Assembly: GCF_002117125.1 (NCBI RefSeq)
Contig: NZ_CP019344.1
Location: forward strand, 620,001-684,000
Source of the DNA: Nonlabens spongiae
GTDB lineage: Bacteria; Bacteroidota; Bacteroidia; Flavobacteriales; Flavobacteriaceae
Reading direction: 5' to 3'
DNA: 64,000 nt
How positions within the stretch are numbered: position 1 is the stretch's first letter; the number at the start of each line of letters is the position of its first letter. Below, piece after piece: positions 34,487 to 43,688 of the stretch. Under the pieces are notes generated by a model that did not search any database, was not told the origin of the DNA, and saw only the letters and a list, made by a program, of their open reading frames with translations. The translations under genes and the position numbers were made by a program.

Positions 34487-36973
34487 TTAAAACGGCACAT
34501 TGATCCCCAAAATGAAACTACCAAAACTGCGATCACTGGTAATGCTGTGCACATAGTCGATTCTGAAAGGTCTGAACTTACCTAATCCAATGTTATCGAT
34601 CCCAGCACTCACTTCAAAGTAGGGTTTACGCTCGGTATATAGAGCTTTACCGCTTAAGATTAAGTCATAGTTCAGCTGATTGATTCCAGGGATCTTTCCT
34701 AGAATGTAACCTTTGAAGTCATGCTGGAGGTGTACCTGTGCATAGCTTTCGTTGGTGCTGTAACCGTAATAATTCAGCAATCCAAAGCCATAAGGGTTCA
34801 AAGCTGCAGTTTTTATACGTAATTGATTTCCATTGAAATGCTGATAATCCACAATGCTGACATCATCTGCATTGAAGAATGTACCACCGTTTACCCAGTA
34901 GCTGCTACGACCTAGATTTCCCATATCAAAGCTTTGCCAGATGCTACCACTCAACTGATGGAAGTCCAGTCCATCTTCACTTCCTGCAAAACCGCCCTCA
35001 TAGCGCACATTGATAGAAGGGTACTTTTCATTTCTGATATTATATTTCCCGTCTGGGTAGTTCTGATATTTCTGGCCAGGTCTGATAGTTAGATTGATTA
35101 GTGCTTTTGCGATTTCATGATCTTCAATGAAAGCAGAATTATTGTCATCCAGCGGTAACGGATTATTACTGGTGTATTCATAATCATCCCATGGGAACCA
35201 AACTTGGTCAGTTGTATTGTTCAAACCTTGTCGTTTTTCATAGGACAAAGCTCCTGAGAGGTAAAAACCATTGGCAATTTCTTCTGAATAGCCTGCTCTT
35301 ATATAGTCAGCTTCATAGAATTTAGCAAAGTTGCGTTCAAAGAATAACGAAGAAACGGTGTTCTCAAAATTACTGATAGGCTCAGAGTTATTAATCTGAA
35401 ATACCCGTGTTCCTCCTGAAAGGGAAAGGGTACGGCGATTCGTTCTATTAAAACGATAATTAAGATCTGCGGTATACCTCAAGCGATCGTCAGAAAATCC
35501 ATATTCAAAATCAGCACCGGCATAGAAATAGCGGTTATAGCGCTCGTCAAAACCTTTGGAATAGGAGAGGCCTGTTCCCAAGACAAAACCTTGTACCGTA
35601 TTGAATCCTTTGAAAGCCTCTGGTGTGATCAAACCATCATACGACCAGCGGCTGCGCTCGTTGCTATCACGATAGGTGTAACCTGTGAATAAATCCAGCT
35701 TTCCAAATCTATTGCGTACATGATCCACACTATCTTTATATTTAGGATCGTTGCGCACAGCACTTATGCTGTCTTTTTTGATGTAATCCTTTTGCTCGAT
35801 TTCAGTTAGTGGGATAGGTCTGCGATTTACCCAGAATAAACTGTCTTTTTTATTGGCGTCTGCTTCTACGCGCAATACTTCAGCACCAAAGTACTTTTTT
35901 TCAAACTGCGGATTAAAATCATAATCGGTATAGTTTGCGATGAATCTTCCATTCCCCTGAAATCCTAAAAATTTAAATGCAAAATCAATGCTTTGAGATC
36001 GTTTTACCCAGTACTCCGTATTTTGATCATAGGTAAAATCTTGATTAAAAGTCAACTTTTCGATAGGAGGCACATTGATATTTTCACCAGTTGTGGTCAA
36101 TTCAAGGCCAGAAATAGTCCACTGATCTTCTACGATGTAAATTATCCCGTCAAAGGTGTTGTCCTTAGGTCTTTTTGAACTGACTTGGATCTTATTGATC
36201 AAAAATTGATTCTCATCATAATAAGTACCCAGCAGCTTGTACCTGTAATAATTAAAAGCATAATCTGCAATAGGTGAAACGATGCGATTATTGAGGTCTA
36301 TGTTGTTTTCGTAGAAATTAAAATTGGCTTCCTCAGCACTGTTTACGCTAAAACCATTATCATCTCCACTTATTTTACTTGCGGTGATGCGTTCTTTAAA
36401 ATTATTAGGCGCTTCATAAGCGATTTCAGAGAATGTCTCTGATAGATAGATGATCCCGCTGCGAGTCAGTGAATCCAGCGATCCATCTAGATCGCCTATT
36501 TCCTGACCTAGAAATTTTTCGGGAACATCTTCCATGCTCCACAGACCTCGTGAGTAAAACTTTGCGGTGTAGCGGTCTGTTTTGTTTTTGTTGAATTTGC
36601 GTCTCGCGATGGCTTCACGTATCACGCGATCTGCTGGATTTTCATCGCTGTTCACCACTACCTCGTCAAGTTTTGCTACTTCTTCAGTCAACTGTATGTC
36701 CAGCCGCTGATTTTTCTCCCGATAATCTACCGTACGGTTTTCGGTTTTGTAACCCAATGATTGAAAAACGATCTCGTAAGTCTGGAATTCTGGTAGTTGC
36801 AGGAGGTAGGTTCCATCGGCATTGGTTGTGGTGCCGGTGTAGGTTCCCTTAACGTAGATGCTGGCAAAGGCTATGGGGTTGTTGTTCTGGTCGGTAAGGG
36901 CGCCTGTTAATTGCGCTTTCGCGAAAGCGGAAAAAATCAATATAACTATTGCGGTCAGGTAGATGTGCTTCAT
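34487..36973 (-). CDS. DUF5686 outer membrane protein with CarboxypepD-regulatory domain
   Basis: 828 residues. A signal peptide (about 1-20, ending 'AFAKAQ') leads into a carboxypeptidase regulatory-like domain, 'LTGALTDQNNNPIAFASIYVKGT' and 'TTTNADGTYLLQLPEFQTYEIVFQSLGYKT' (about 21-90). This is followed by 'EVVVNSDENPADRVIREAIARRKFNKN', characteristic of DUF5686. The rest is a large predicted beta-barrel ending 'SFILGINVPF', with the aromatic C-terminus of outer membrane proteins. Function unknown; the family is conserved in Bacteroidota, often near genes for iron or envelope functions. The signal-peptidase region is encoded by a palindrome copy. Confidence 0.87.
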   Translation of the reverse strand: MKHIYLTAIVILIFSAFAKAQLTGALTDQNNNPIAFASIYVKGTYTGTTTNADGTYLLQLPEFQTYEIVFQSLGYKTENRTVDYREKNQRLDIQLTEEVAKLDEVVVNSDENPADRVIREAIARRKFNKNKTDRYTAKFYSRGLWSMEDVPEKFLGQEIGDLDGSLDSLTRSGIIYLSETFSEIAYEAPNNFKERITASKISGDDNGFSVNSAEEANFNFYENNIDLNNRIVSPIADYAFNYYRYKLLGTYYDENQFLINKIQVSSKRPKDNTFDGIIYIVEDQWTISGLELTTTGENINVPPIEKLTFNQDFTYDQNTEYWVKRSQSIDFAFKFLGFQGNGRFIANYTDYDFNPQFEKKYFGAEVLRVEADANKKDSLFWVNRRPIPLTEIEQKDYIKKDSISAVRNDPKYKDSVDHVRNRFGKLDLFTGYTYRDSNERSRWSYDGLITPEAFKGFNTVQGFVLGTGLSYSKGFDERYNRYFYAGADFEYGFSDDRLRYTADLNYRFNRTNRRTLSLSGGTRVFQINNSEPISNFENTVSSLFFERNFAKFYEADYIRAGYSEEIANGFYLSGALSYEKRQGLNNTTDQVWFPWDDYEYTSNNPLPLDDNNSAFIEDHEIAKALINLTIRPGQKYQNYPDGKYNIRNEKYPSINVRYEGGFAGSEDGLDFHQLSGSIWQSFDMGNLGRSSYWVNGGTFFNADDVSIVDYQHFNGNQLRIKTAALNPYGFGLLNYYGYSTNESYAQVHLQHDFKGYILGKIPGINQLNYDLILSGKALYTERKPYFEVSAGIDNIGLGKFRPFRIDYVHSITSDRSFGSFILGINVPF
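36915..36928. repeat. Palindrome copy 9 (coding, AFAKA at signal cleavage site)
   Basis: Perfect 16-bp form at codons ~17-21 of the DUF5686 gene; it encodes 'AFAKA' directly at the predicted signal-peptidase site (A-K-A|Q or A-F-A|K). Confidence 0.95.
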
Positions 36974-37103
36974 GTCTTTGGGTTGCGTGCTTGCGGCGAT
37001 AAAAGTATCGCATTCTACCTAATAGACGAGCCGTTTTCAGAATGGTTGTCTGGATTTTGAATTTTACGAGTCATTTTCGGTAAGCTAAGATTAATTTCTT
37101 GAC

Positions 37104-37138
37104 TACTGCGTACTGCCTATTGCCTACCGCATACTGCT
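37104..37138. repeat. Heptanucleotide array (TACTGCC type)
   Basis: Five consecutive 7-bp units: TACTGCG, TACTGCC, TATTGCC, TACCGCA, TACTGCT. It lies just after the smpB stop in the gap between smpB and the DUF5686 gene. Confidence 0.85.
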
Positions 37139-37147
37139 ATAAGCCAA

Positions 37148-37609
37148 CTACCTGTAGGCCTTTTTGATACTGTCCAGACGGCGCTTGTTGTCGCGATCTT
37201 TTATGGTATCACGCTTGTCATGAAGCTTTTTCCCTTTAGCAAGCGCAATCTGCAGTTTTGCACGCCCATTATCGTCAATGAAAAGAAGTAAAGGAACAAT
37301 AGTGTTTCCAGAACTGGTGACTTCCTTCTCCAGCTTTTTGAGTTCGCGTTTGTTAAGCAACAATTTGCGCACCTGCTTAGGATTGTGGTTGAAGTATGAA
37401 GCGTGGCTGTACTCTTGTATGGTCATGTTTACTACCCAGAGTTCGCCATTTTTAAACTCGCAAAATCCCTCCGCAATACTCGCTTTACCCAGTCGTATTG
37501 CTTTGATCTCAGTACCCACCAAAACAATCCCAGCGATATACTTATCAAGTATCTCATATTCAAAGCGCGCCTTGCGGTTCTTGATCTGTATATTTTTCTT
37601 AAATTCCAT
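37148..37609 (-). CDS. smpB: SsrA-binding protein
   Basis: Binds tmRNA and delivers it to stalled ribosomes in trans-translation. About 153 residues from ATG at 37609 ('MEFKKNIQIKNRKARFEYEILDKY'), the normal SmpB length; the frame extends four codons upstream. Family hallmarks are 'AGIVLVGTEIKAIRLGKASIAEGFCEF', 'HNPKQVRKLLLNKRELKKLEK', 'LALAKGKK'-like 'IALAKGKKLHDKRDTIKDRD', and a basic tail 'KRRLDSIKKAYR' that folds in the ribosomal mRNA channel. The tmRNA gene itself is not in this window. Repeat-filled gaps lie on both sides. Confidence 0.97.
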   Translation of the reverse strand: MEFKKNIQIKNRKARFEYEILDKYIAGIVLVGTEIKAIRLGKASIAEGFCEFKNGELWVVNMTIQEYSHASYFNHNPKQVRKLLLNKRELKKLEKEVTSSGNTIVPLLLFIDDNGRAKLQIALAKGKKLHDKRDTIKDRDNKRRLDSIKKAYR

Positions 37610-37766
37610 AGAGAGGCGCAAATATAATGGATGCGTAGATGAGTAGTAAGCTTTTAAGGTTTTGTATAGATGATGGGGGATAGGTATGAGGCATGCGGGA
37701 TGAGGTTAGAGGGGACTGGAGTTAGAAATTGTTTCTATAAATTCCAGAGCTCCTTAAATTTTTCAC

Positions 37767-37844
37767 CGAGGGCTGAGGCACTCAAAGCCCGATTAGGGAT
37801 ATTGAATACAGAATATCGATAATTATTTGAAATCAACGCATACC
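37767..37844. repeat. REP-like intergenic unit, opposite orientation, copy 1
   Basis: Starts with the core CGAGGGCTGAGGCACTC..AAGCCCGAT (reverse complement of the core at 10173 and 10454) and ends with a string ATATCGATAATTATTTGA then CGCATACC. The unit is repeated at 37957-38053. The 535-bp gap between smpB and the lipoprotein gene contains no gene that I can see. Confidence 0.7.
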
Positions 37845-37956
37845 ACATGCCGCAAACTGCCCGCTACAAACTGCAACAACCTTATTATAGAATCATTATT
37901 GAAAAATGGCTAAAACACGCCCTTCGAGAACCTCACTGTTCAACAAAGGTTTCCAG

Positions 37957-38053
37957 CGAGGGCTGAGGCACTCGAAGCCCGATTTTGAATAATGAATATT
38001 GAATAAGTAATATTGAATATCGACAATTATTCGAAATCCACGCATACCGCATA
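37957..38053. repeat. REP-like intergenic unit, opposite orientation, copy 2
   Basis: The second copy of the unit at 37767, with the same core and the same ATATCGACAATTATTCGA/CGCATACC end, separated by a longer TTGAATA-type spacer. A partial core (CCCTTCGAGAACCTCAC) precedes it at about 37918-37934. Confidence 0.7.
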
Positions 38054-38061
38054 CCACACCT
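37985..38061. repeat. Heptanucleotide array (TTGAATA to CGCATAC)
   Basis: Units of 7 bp: TTGAATA, ATGAATA, TTGAATA, AGTAATA, TTGAATA, and later CGCATAC twice. The register stays at 7 through about 11 units although the unit sequence changes. Confidence 0.75.
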
Positions 38062-38157
38062 GCTTACTATCTCTTTACACTAACAAGCGGGTAAAATGTG
38101 AAAATCTTGAGGAAAGAAAGGACAGCTTAGCAAAATTCCCGATAGTATCTTCGCATT

Positions 38158-38892
38158 ATGAAAAAAGTATCCTTTCTATTGCTCTGTTTAGGTCTGTCAA
38201 TCACCAGTTGTACTGAGCCTCAACCAGATGCTGACGAGCTGATTGCAAAAACTATCAAGGCACACGGCGCTGATAAAATGGCGCAAGGAAAATTAGCTTT
38301 CAATTTCAGAGGGATTGATTACGTGGTGACCCGCGATAACGGACTCTTCACCTACGAGCGCATCACGATCCAAAACCAAGATAGTGTGGTGGATCGCCTC
38401 ACTAATGACGGATTTAAAAGGACTATAAATGATAGCGTCGTTACTTTACAGCCAGAAAAGAAATCTACGCTCAGTTCCAGCCTGAATTCTGTGATTTACT
38501 TGGGTCAGCTGCCTTTTAGTCTCGACGGTCCAGCGGTCTATAAAAAGTATCTGGGTGAAACTACGATTAATGAAATAAAGTATTATGAAGTTGAAGTAAC
38601 ATTTGATGAAAATGGCGGCGGTGAGGATCACGAAGATGTTTTTATTTATTGGATTAATCAAGCAGATTTCATGATCGATTATTTCGCTTATAGTTTCTGT
38701 GAGGAGGAATGTGGGTTTCGCTTTCGCGAAAGCTACAACCGCAGAAACATCAACGGCATGATCGTGCAGGATTATCATAATTACAGCCCCATCGATAGCG
38801 ATGCAAAACTCGAAAATCTAGAAGAACACTTTGAACAAGGCAAACTCGAAAAAGTCAGCGATATTGAATTGAAACGGGTGAGTGGGGATTAA
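38158..38892 (+). CDS. DUF6503-type lipoprotein
   Basis: 244 residues. The signal sequence ends in the lipobox 'LSITSC' (Cys at about 18), so it is a lipoprotein. The mature part has 'DELIAKTIKAHGADKMAQGKLAFNFRG' and 'YVVTRDNGLFTYERI', then 'YLGETTINEIKYYEVEVTF' and 'DVFIYWINQADFMIDYFAYSF'. This matches the DUF6503 family of Bacteroidota, which resembles lipoprotein carrier folds (LolA-like half barrel). Role unknown. A palindrome copy encodes 'FRFRES' at about 185-192. It is a single gene; the upstream gap is repeat-rich. Confidence 0.75.
   Translation: MKKVSFLLLCLGLSITSCTEPQPDADELIAKTIKAHGADKMAQGKLAFNFRGIDYVVTRDNGLFTYERITIQNQDSVVDRLTNDGFKRTINDSVVTLQPEKKSTLSSSLNSVIYLGQLPFSLDGPAVYKKYLGETTINEIKYYEVEVTFDENGGGEDHEDVFIYWINQADFMIDYFAYSFCEEECGFRFRESYNRRNINGMIVQDYHNYSPIDSDAKLENLEEHFEQGKLEKVSDIELKRVSGD
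38720..38733. repeat. Palindrome copy 10 (coding, FRES frame)
   Basis: Perfect 14-bp copy in the lipoprotein gene, encoding 'RFRES'; the base after it is T instead of G. Confidence 0.95.
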
Positions 38893-39009
38893 ATTAATCT
38901 CACGTATTTCTGCAAAACCAATTATAGATTTATAGCTGGAACCTCAAATTTTCAGTTCTAGCTATTAATTGTTGTTTACTATCTCAATTAGATAATTAGC
39001 AGTCAAAAA

Positions 39010-39372
39010 ATGAAATCCATTGATAAATCGACCAGACTGACCAATTATTTGATTGATTTTATACTTATTTATATTCTTTGGTACGTATTGATCGTTATTA
39101 TAGATGGCTCCAATTATTTCTCATTGTTCTACTTAACTACTTTTGTTTACTATTTAGTTTTAGAGTATGTTTTTCAACAGACTATCGGCAAGATGGTTAC
39201 AAAGACAAAAGTCATTTATAACCAGGGAGGAAAACCTGAAATTTTTAGAACGATTTTGAGAAGCCTTTTTAGGTTGGTACCTATTGACGTTATTTCTTAT
39301 TTGTTTGGAACGGAGATAGGAATAAATGATTCCTGGTCTTTCACTAGAATCGTTTATGTCAACGAAAACTGA
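39010..39372 (+). CDS. Short RDD family membrane protein
   Basis: 120 residues. 'STRLTNYLIDFILIYILWYVL' is a first RDD-type helix with R and D near its ends. A second helix follows (about 37-56), then 'FQQTIGKMVTKTKVIYNQG', the loop signature of the RDD family, and 'ILRSLFRLVPIDVISYLFG'. It has only two clear helices before the signature and one short segment after, a compact form. Function unknown. Its 3' end overlaps the convergent oxygenase gene by 19 bp. Confidence 0.8.
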   Translation: MKSIDKSTRLTNYLIDFILIYILWYVLIVIIDGSNYFSLFYLTTFVYYLVLEYVFQQTIGKMVTKTKVIYNQGGKPEIFRTILRSLFRLVPIDVISYLFGTEIGINDSWSFTRIVYVNEN

Positions 39373-40007
39373 CCCAACTTTGAAGGCTGCTGCAACAACC
39401 AGCCGGTCAGACTGTACCGCGGCTTATTTGAAGCCAAAACTGCATGTGGGACAACCGCACTTTTGAACATTACACAGCGCGCCTCAAGTGGTTCTACCAG
39501 TAACGTGGAGCCGTCTTCTTGATAAATTTCCAATTCACCGCCATCACCTTTTTGCCAATTCTTATTCAGATAAAAAATCATACTGATCGTACGGTTATTT
39601 CTATTATTGAATTGGTCCAGGTGCTTATCGTAATGTCCACCGGTAGGGTAGTGGGCTAAATGAAATTCATAACCCGACAGCCCCAAATAACAGTATCTGT
39701 TATAAATATGGATAGTTTCATCTATGAGACTCCAGATAGAATCGAGTGGCGTGTCTCTTTTTCTGTCTAGCCAATAGGTAAAGTCACCTCTTATATCAGA
39801 ACGGATCATTTGATCGTTCAAGGCTCCGATGCCGGCTTTTGTAAATGCTTCCAGATGTTCTTTAAAAAAAGCTTGCAATACATTAAGCCGATCTTCCCTC
39901 AAGAAATCATCAATAATTACATAATCATTAAGAGCCAATTCATCCATCCAGGACAACCAGCGATCTAAAGCGTGGTATTCTTCCAATTCACATTTAAAAA
40001 GCGGCAA
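39354..40007 (-). CDS. 2-oxoglutarate/Fe(II) oxygenase (prolyl 4-hydroxylase-like)
   Basis: 217 residues. The double-stranded beta-helix iron site is visible: 'HYDKHLDQF' supplies H-x-D (about 131-133), 'VPHAVLAS' the distal His (about 190), and 'PRYSLTGWLL' the Arg that binds 2-oxoglutarate. Strand 'TISMIFYLNKNWQKGDGGELEIY' is typical of prolyl 4-hydroxylase-like enzymes. It hydroxylates an unknown protein or small molecule in the cytosol. It probably starts at ATG 40007, 46 bp after the alanine dehydrogenase stop on the same strand, so the two may be co-transcribed. Confidence 0.88.
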   Translation of the reverse strand: MPLFKCELEEYHALDRWLSWMDELALNDYVIIDDFLREDRLNVLQAFFKEHLEAFTKAGIGALNDQMIRSDIRGDFTYWLDRKRDTPLDSIWSLIDETIHIYNRYCYLGLSGYEFHLAHYPTGGHYDKHLDQFNNRNNRTISMIFYLNKNWQKGDGGELEIYQEDGSTLLVEPLEARCVMFKSAVVPHAVLASNKPRYSLTGWLLQQPSKLGQFSLT

Positions 40008-40053
40008 ACATAATCTACTTTGTTCTATACATGGACAATCTTATCAAAAAGAA

Positions 40054-41142
40054 TCAATCCCACCCAAATGCTTGATTGATCTCCTCATAAACCAATTTAC
40101 CGTCTACTATATTCAATCCCAAAGCGAGATGAGGATCCCGATCGCAGGCTACTTTCCAGCCCAGATCGACAAGTTGAATTACAAACGGTAGGGTCACGTT
40201 TGTCAAGGCAACCGTTGATGTGTAAGGAACAGCTCCCGGCATGTTGGCCACTGAGTAGTGTACGACATCATCAATGATATAGATAGGATCTTCATGAGTG
40301 GTAGGACGCGTTGTTTCTACACAACCGCCTTGATCTACCGCTACACCTACGATCACTGTTCCTGGTCGCATTGTTTTAAGCATGTCTCGGGTGATAACAT
40401 TGGGAGCTTTGGCACCTTTCAGTAGAACACCACCTATAATTAGATTATGGGTTTGTATGTGCTTTCTTACGTTGAGTTCATTGGAGAATTCGGTGACCAC
40501 GTGAGAAGGCATCACATCATTGACGTATCTTAATCTTTTCATATTGATGTCCATGATGGTTACGTGAGCTCCCAGACCAGACGCCATTTTTGCTGCTTGG
40601 ATCCCTACGACTCCAGCGCCCAAAACCAACACCCTCCCAGGAGCAACGCCGGGAACTCCGCCTAAAAGTACGCCACGGCCCTTGACCGGTTTTTCAAGGT
40701 ATTTTGCACCCTGTTGTATAGGGAGTCTTCCTGCCACTTCAGACATGGGAGCGAGTAGGGGAAGAACGCCGTCATCATCTTCTACGGTTTCATAGGCAAC
40801 GCAAACAGCACCCGAGGCAAACATGGCTTTTGTGAGTTTTTCGCTTGAAGCTAAATGGAAGTAGGTACAAACAATCTGGTCTTTTTTAACGAGGTCATAT
40901 TCCCATTCGATAGGTTTCTTCACCCTTACGATCATTTCGGCGATTTGATAGACGGCTTCAATCTTTTCTAGAATCTGGGCTCCAGCTTTAATGTGATCTT
41001 TGTCTGAAAATCCGCTTCCCAGTCCGGCGCCTGATTGAATGTAAACGGAGTGATTGCGTTTATGAAGCTCGAGTACACCGGCAGGAGTCATTCCCAAACG
41101 GCTTTCATTAGTCTTGATTTCAGATGGTACGCCTATTACCAT
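40054..41142 (-). CDS. ald: Alanine dehydrogenase
   Basis: Converts L-alanine to pyruvate and ammonia with NAD. About 362 residues from ATG at 41142; the frame also contains an in-frame GTG two codons earlier. The family stretches are 'IGVPSEIKTNESRLGMTPAGV', 'VKKPIEWEY' (substrate Lys), 'CTYFHLASSEKLT', 'APMSEVAGRLPIQQGAKYLE' (His/Glu region), and the NAD-binding 'VLVLGAGVVGIQAAKMASGLGA' (about 166-187) with 'VDQGGC' and 'VANMPGAVPYTSTVALTN'. It may be co-transcribed with the downstream oxygenase gene. No regulator is adjacent. Confidence 0.96.
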   Translation of the reverse strand: MVIGVPSEIKTNESRLGMTPAGVLELHKRNHSVYIQSGAGLGSGFSDKDHIKAGAQILEKIEAVYQIAEMIVRVKKPIEWEYDLVKKDQIVCTYFHLASSEKLTKAMFASGAVCVAYETVEDDDGVLPLLAPMSEVAGRLPIQQGAKYLEKPVKGRGVLLGGVPGVAPGRVLVLGAGVVGIQAAKMASGLGAHVTIMDINMKRLRYVNDVMPSHVVTEFSNELNVRKHIQTHNLIIGGVLLKGAKAPNVITRDMLKTMRPGTVIVGVAVDQGGCVETTRPTTHEDPIYIIDDVVHYSVANMPGAVPYTSTVALTNVTLPFVIQLVDLGWKVACDRDPHLALGLNIVDGKLVYEEINQAFGWD

Positions 41143-41342
41143 GACCACGTTTTTAGGGTTAGAAACTATAAATAAATAATATTTCAGAATCTAACCCTAT
41201 AATTGATATGGTTGTTTTTAAAAATGTTATGAATCAATAGGATTTACCCCTATTTTTAGAGGGTATAAATGTAATGTGAGCGAAAGTTGGTTTACAAACG
41301 ATAATTGCCTAGCACGATAATTTCAACTCGAGATGAAATGAG

Positions 41343-42143
41343 TTACTCAGGGTTTTTAACCACCATAATCAATCGATCAGAATCAAAACGATCGTATGCA
41401 TCGAGCTGGTAACTGCCATAAACTTGTATCAACTCAAGTCCTGCTTTTTCAAAATATCCTTTAAAGTCTGACAGCATCAAGGCTTTGACACGCTCAGTGT
41501 AATGGTAATCATTTCCCTGATCTTCAAATTTGATGTCCTTTATGATGTGACCGTCTTTAAACCTACGACTCATGTGAAAGGTGATTCCTCGCTCACTCTT
41601 CTGATTGGAAACGACCAGCTTACGCAAAACATAAGGAACATTTAAGAAATCAATCACGGCATGTCCACCGCGATTGAGATTATCCTTAATGGCGCAGATG
41701 GTTTTGAGATTATCTCCTTCGGTTTCAAAATAACCAAAACTGGTAAACAGGTTAAAGACCGCATCAAATTGTTCGCCCATCGGTTGGGTCATGTCGTGAA
41801 CCTTAAAATTCAATCGACTGGAATCAAGGGTTTGGTGGGAAGAATTAAGACTCTTAGATTGAGCTAGCTTTTTTGATAATTCCGCTTTCGCGAAAGCGAT
41901 ACTATTCTCACTCAAATCTACACCAGTCACACGATACCCCAATTTATTCAAGTACATGCTGTGGCGACCGCGTCCACAAGCAAGATCCAGAATATGAGCA
42001 TCTTGATCGAGATGCAGCGATTCTGTAAGGCGTCGCATAAATCCAGCAGCCTCCTCGTGATCTCGATCTCTGTACAGAATATGGTAATATCTGGTGTCAA
42101 ACCAACTGGCATACCATTCCTGCTCTGTGCTTTCTGAAGACAT
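41343..42143 (-). CDS. Class I SAM-dependent methyltransferase
   Basis: 266 residues from ATG at 42143 (frame opens at a TTG three codons earlier). The Rossmann-type motifs are 'ILDLACGRGRHSMYLNKLGYRVTGVDLSENSI' (about 50-81; Gly-rich loop and acidic residue for the ribose), 'FDAVFNLFTSFGYF' (motif IV region) and 'LNRGGHAVIDFLNV'. The substrate is not evident. A palindrome copy encodes 'AFAKA' right after the acidic loop, in the helix before the next strand. It is divergent from the RlmL-like gene with a 45-bp gap, so the two probably share a promoter region. Confidence 0.85.
   Translation of the reverse strand: MSSESTEQEWYASWFDTRYYHILYRDRDHEEAAGFMRRLTESLHLDQDAHILDLACGRGRHSMYLNKLGYRVTGVDLSENSIAFAKAELSKKLAQSKSLNSSHQTLDSSRLNFKVHDMTQPMGEQFDAVFNLFTSFGYFETEGDNLKTICAIKDNLNRGGHAVIDFLNVPYVLRKLVVSNQKSERGITFHMSRRFKDGHIIKDIKFEDQGNDYHYTERVKALMLSDFKGYFEKAGLELIQVYGSYQLDAYDRFDSDRLIMVVKNPE
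41884..41897. repeat. Palindrome copy 11 (coding, AFAKA frame)
   Basis: Perfect 16-bp form in the methyltransferase gene, encoding 'AFAKA' on the minus strand. Confidence 0.95.
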
Positions 42144-42187
42144 AGGCGGCAAAAATACCGTAATTTTGCCGCTCTAAATCGCAAAGC

Positions 42188-43336
42188 ATGTCTGAAAATT
42201 TTAAAATGGTCGCCAAAACACTTTTTGGACTGGAAGAGGTCCTAGAACGTGAACTCAGGCAGCTGGGCGCCATGGATATTAAGAAAGGCGTGCGCATGGT
42301 GGAATTTCTAGGTGATCAGGGATTTATGTACAAGGCAAACATGATGTTGCGTACCGCGATTAGGATTCTAAAACCTATTTATAGTTTCAAGGCCCGCAAT
42401 GAAGTGGATCTTTATGATGGGATCTATCAATTTGACTGGTCGCAATACCTCACGCCTCACGACACGCTTTCTGTAAGTGGAACGATTTCTTCTAAATACT
42501 TCAACCACAGTCAGTACGTAGCGCTTAAAACCAAGGATGCGATCGTGGATCAGATACGCCGCAAAACGGGTCGTCGCCCTGATGTGGATTTGAAACATCC
42601 TGATGTGCGCATTTCCATTCACATCAACGATCAACATGTAGACGTATCGCTGGACACCAGTGGTGAGGCGCTTTACAAACGTGGTTACAGAGATAAAACC
42701 AATATCGCTCCCATAAACGAGGTACTTGCTGCAGGAATCATTTTACTAAGCGACTGGGACCAGCGATCTACCTTTATTGATCCCATGTGTGGTAGCGGAA
42801 CGCTGGCCATTGAAGCCGCTATGATTGCGGCAAATATTGCTCCCAATTTGAATAGAATGGAATTTGGTTTTGAACGCTGGCCAGACTACGATAATGCGTT
42901 GTTTGAAAAAATTCAAGAAAGCTGTCTTAAGAAAATGCGTGAGTTTGAGGGCAAGATCATAGGCCGCGATGTCGATGGTTTTACGCTTAAAAAAGCCGCT
43001 GAAAACGTGGACAATGCCAATTTGAATGATTTTATCACGCTAGAAAAGGGTGATTTCTTCAGAGACCATCAGCGGGCAGAGGCGTTTTTGATGTTCAACC
43101 CGCCGTATGATGCGCGACTTTCCGTGCAAATCGATGAGTTTTACAAGAACATAGGAGACACCCTAAAACAACGCTACGCAGGTTCTACTGCGTGGATGAT
43201 TACTGGAAATCTGGAGGCACTCAAGCATGTAGGTCTGCGCCCGAGTAGAAAAATCAAATTGTTTAACGGGAAGCTGGAGTCCAGACTCGTGAAATATGAA
43301 ATGTATCGAGGGAGTAAGAAGGGTGGTAGGGAATAA
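42188..43336 (+). CDS. rlmL: THUMP-domain 23S rRNA methyltransferase (RlmL N-like)
   Basis: 382 residues. The N-terminal THUMP domain (about 40-150, 'ILKPIYSFKARNEVDLYDGIY' through 'VDVSLDTSGEALYKRGYR') is followed by a methyltransferase domain with 'FIDPMCGSGTLAIEAAMIAANIAPN' (SAM loop, about 197-221) and 'FLMFNPPYDARL' (catalytic N-P-P-Y). This matches the N-terminal half of E. coli RlmKL, the m2G2445 enzyme, as in stand-alone Bacteroidota versions. The start ATG at 42188 is close to the divergent methyltransferase gene. The symbol is given by similarity; position specificity is not proven. Confidence 0.88.
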   Translation: MSENFKMVAKTLFGLEEVLERELRQLGAMDIKKGVRMVEFLGDQGFMYKANMMLRTAIRILKPIYSFKARNEVDLYDGIYQFDWSQYLTPHDTLSVSGTISSKYFNHSQYVALKTKDAIVDQIRRKTGRRPDVDLKHPDVRISIHINDQHVDVSLDTSGEALYKRGYRDKTNIAPINEVLAAGIILLSDWDQRSTFIDPMCGSGTLAIEAAMIAANIAPNLNRMEFGFERWPDYDNALFEKIQESCLKKMREFEGKIIGRDVDGFTLKKAAENVDNANLNDFITLEKGDFFRDHQRAEAFLMFNPPYDARLSVQIDEFYKNIGDTLKQRYAGSTAWMITGNLEALKHVGLRPSRKIKLFNGKLESRLVKYEMYRGSKKGGRE

Positions 43337-43688
43337 TTCTGAACTTGAATTAGAACTTGAACTAGAACTAGAAATCCCAAAACCCAAAACCCAAAACCCA
43401 AATTCCAAATTCCAAATTTCAAGTTCCATAACCTTAATCGGGAAGATCGAATTGTAATTTTCCCCCTTGAGGGGGCGCAGGGGGTGTTCTACCTTGAAAT
43501 TCAAATTCCAATCTCAGAAGCTTAAAGTCTTTTATCTTAAGTCTTATAGCGGATCAGTCTTTTATCATTAACACTTTAGAGATTATATCCCGCTATGTAA
43601 GAAATATCATTAACACAACTTTACCGAGGTAAATTATGTTAATAGGCATGGGTTTTGTCAATTTGTAGGTCATCTAAGTGAAACCTGC
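43337..43688 (+). other. Repeat-rich intergenic region before tamB
   Basis: Holds no gene that I can see. It begins with hexad-like GAACTT/GAACTA units (43341-43373) and continues with the CCCAAAA heptad array. A CCCCCTTGAGGGGG inverted repeat follows at about 43462-43475; a related CCCCCTCAAAGGGG sits at about 10312. Further heptad-like CTTTTAT/CTTAAGT units lie at about 43525-43550. The stretch nearest tamB is AT-rich and probably holds its promoter. Confidence 0.6.
43376..43417. repeat. Heptanucleotide array (CCCAAAA to CCAAATT)
   Basis: Three CCCAAAA units, then CCCAAAT/CCAAATT units, all with 7-bp spacing. Confidence 0.9.
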
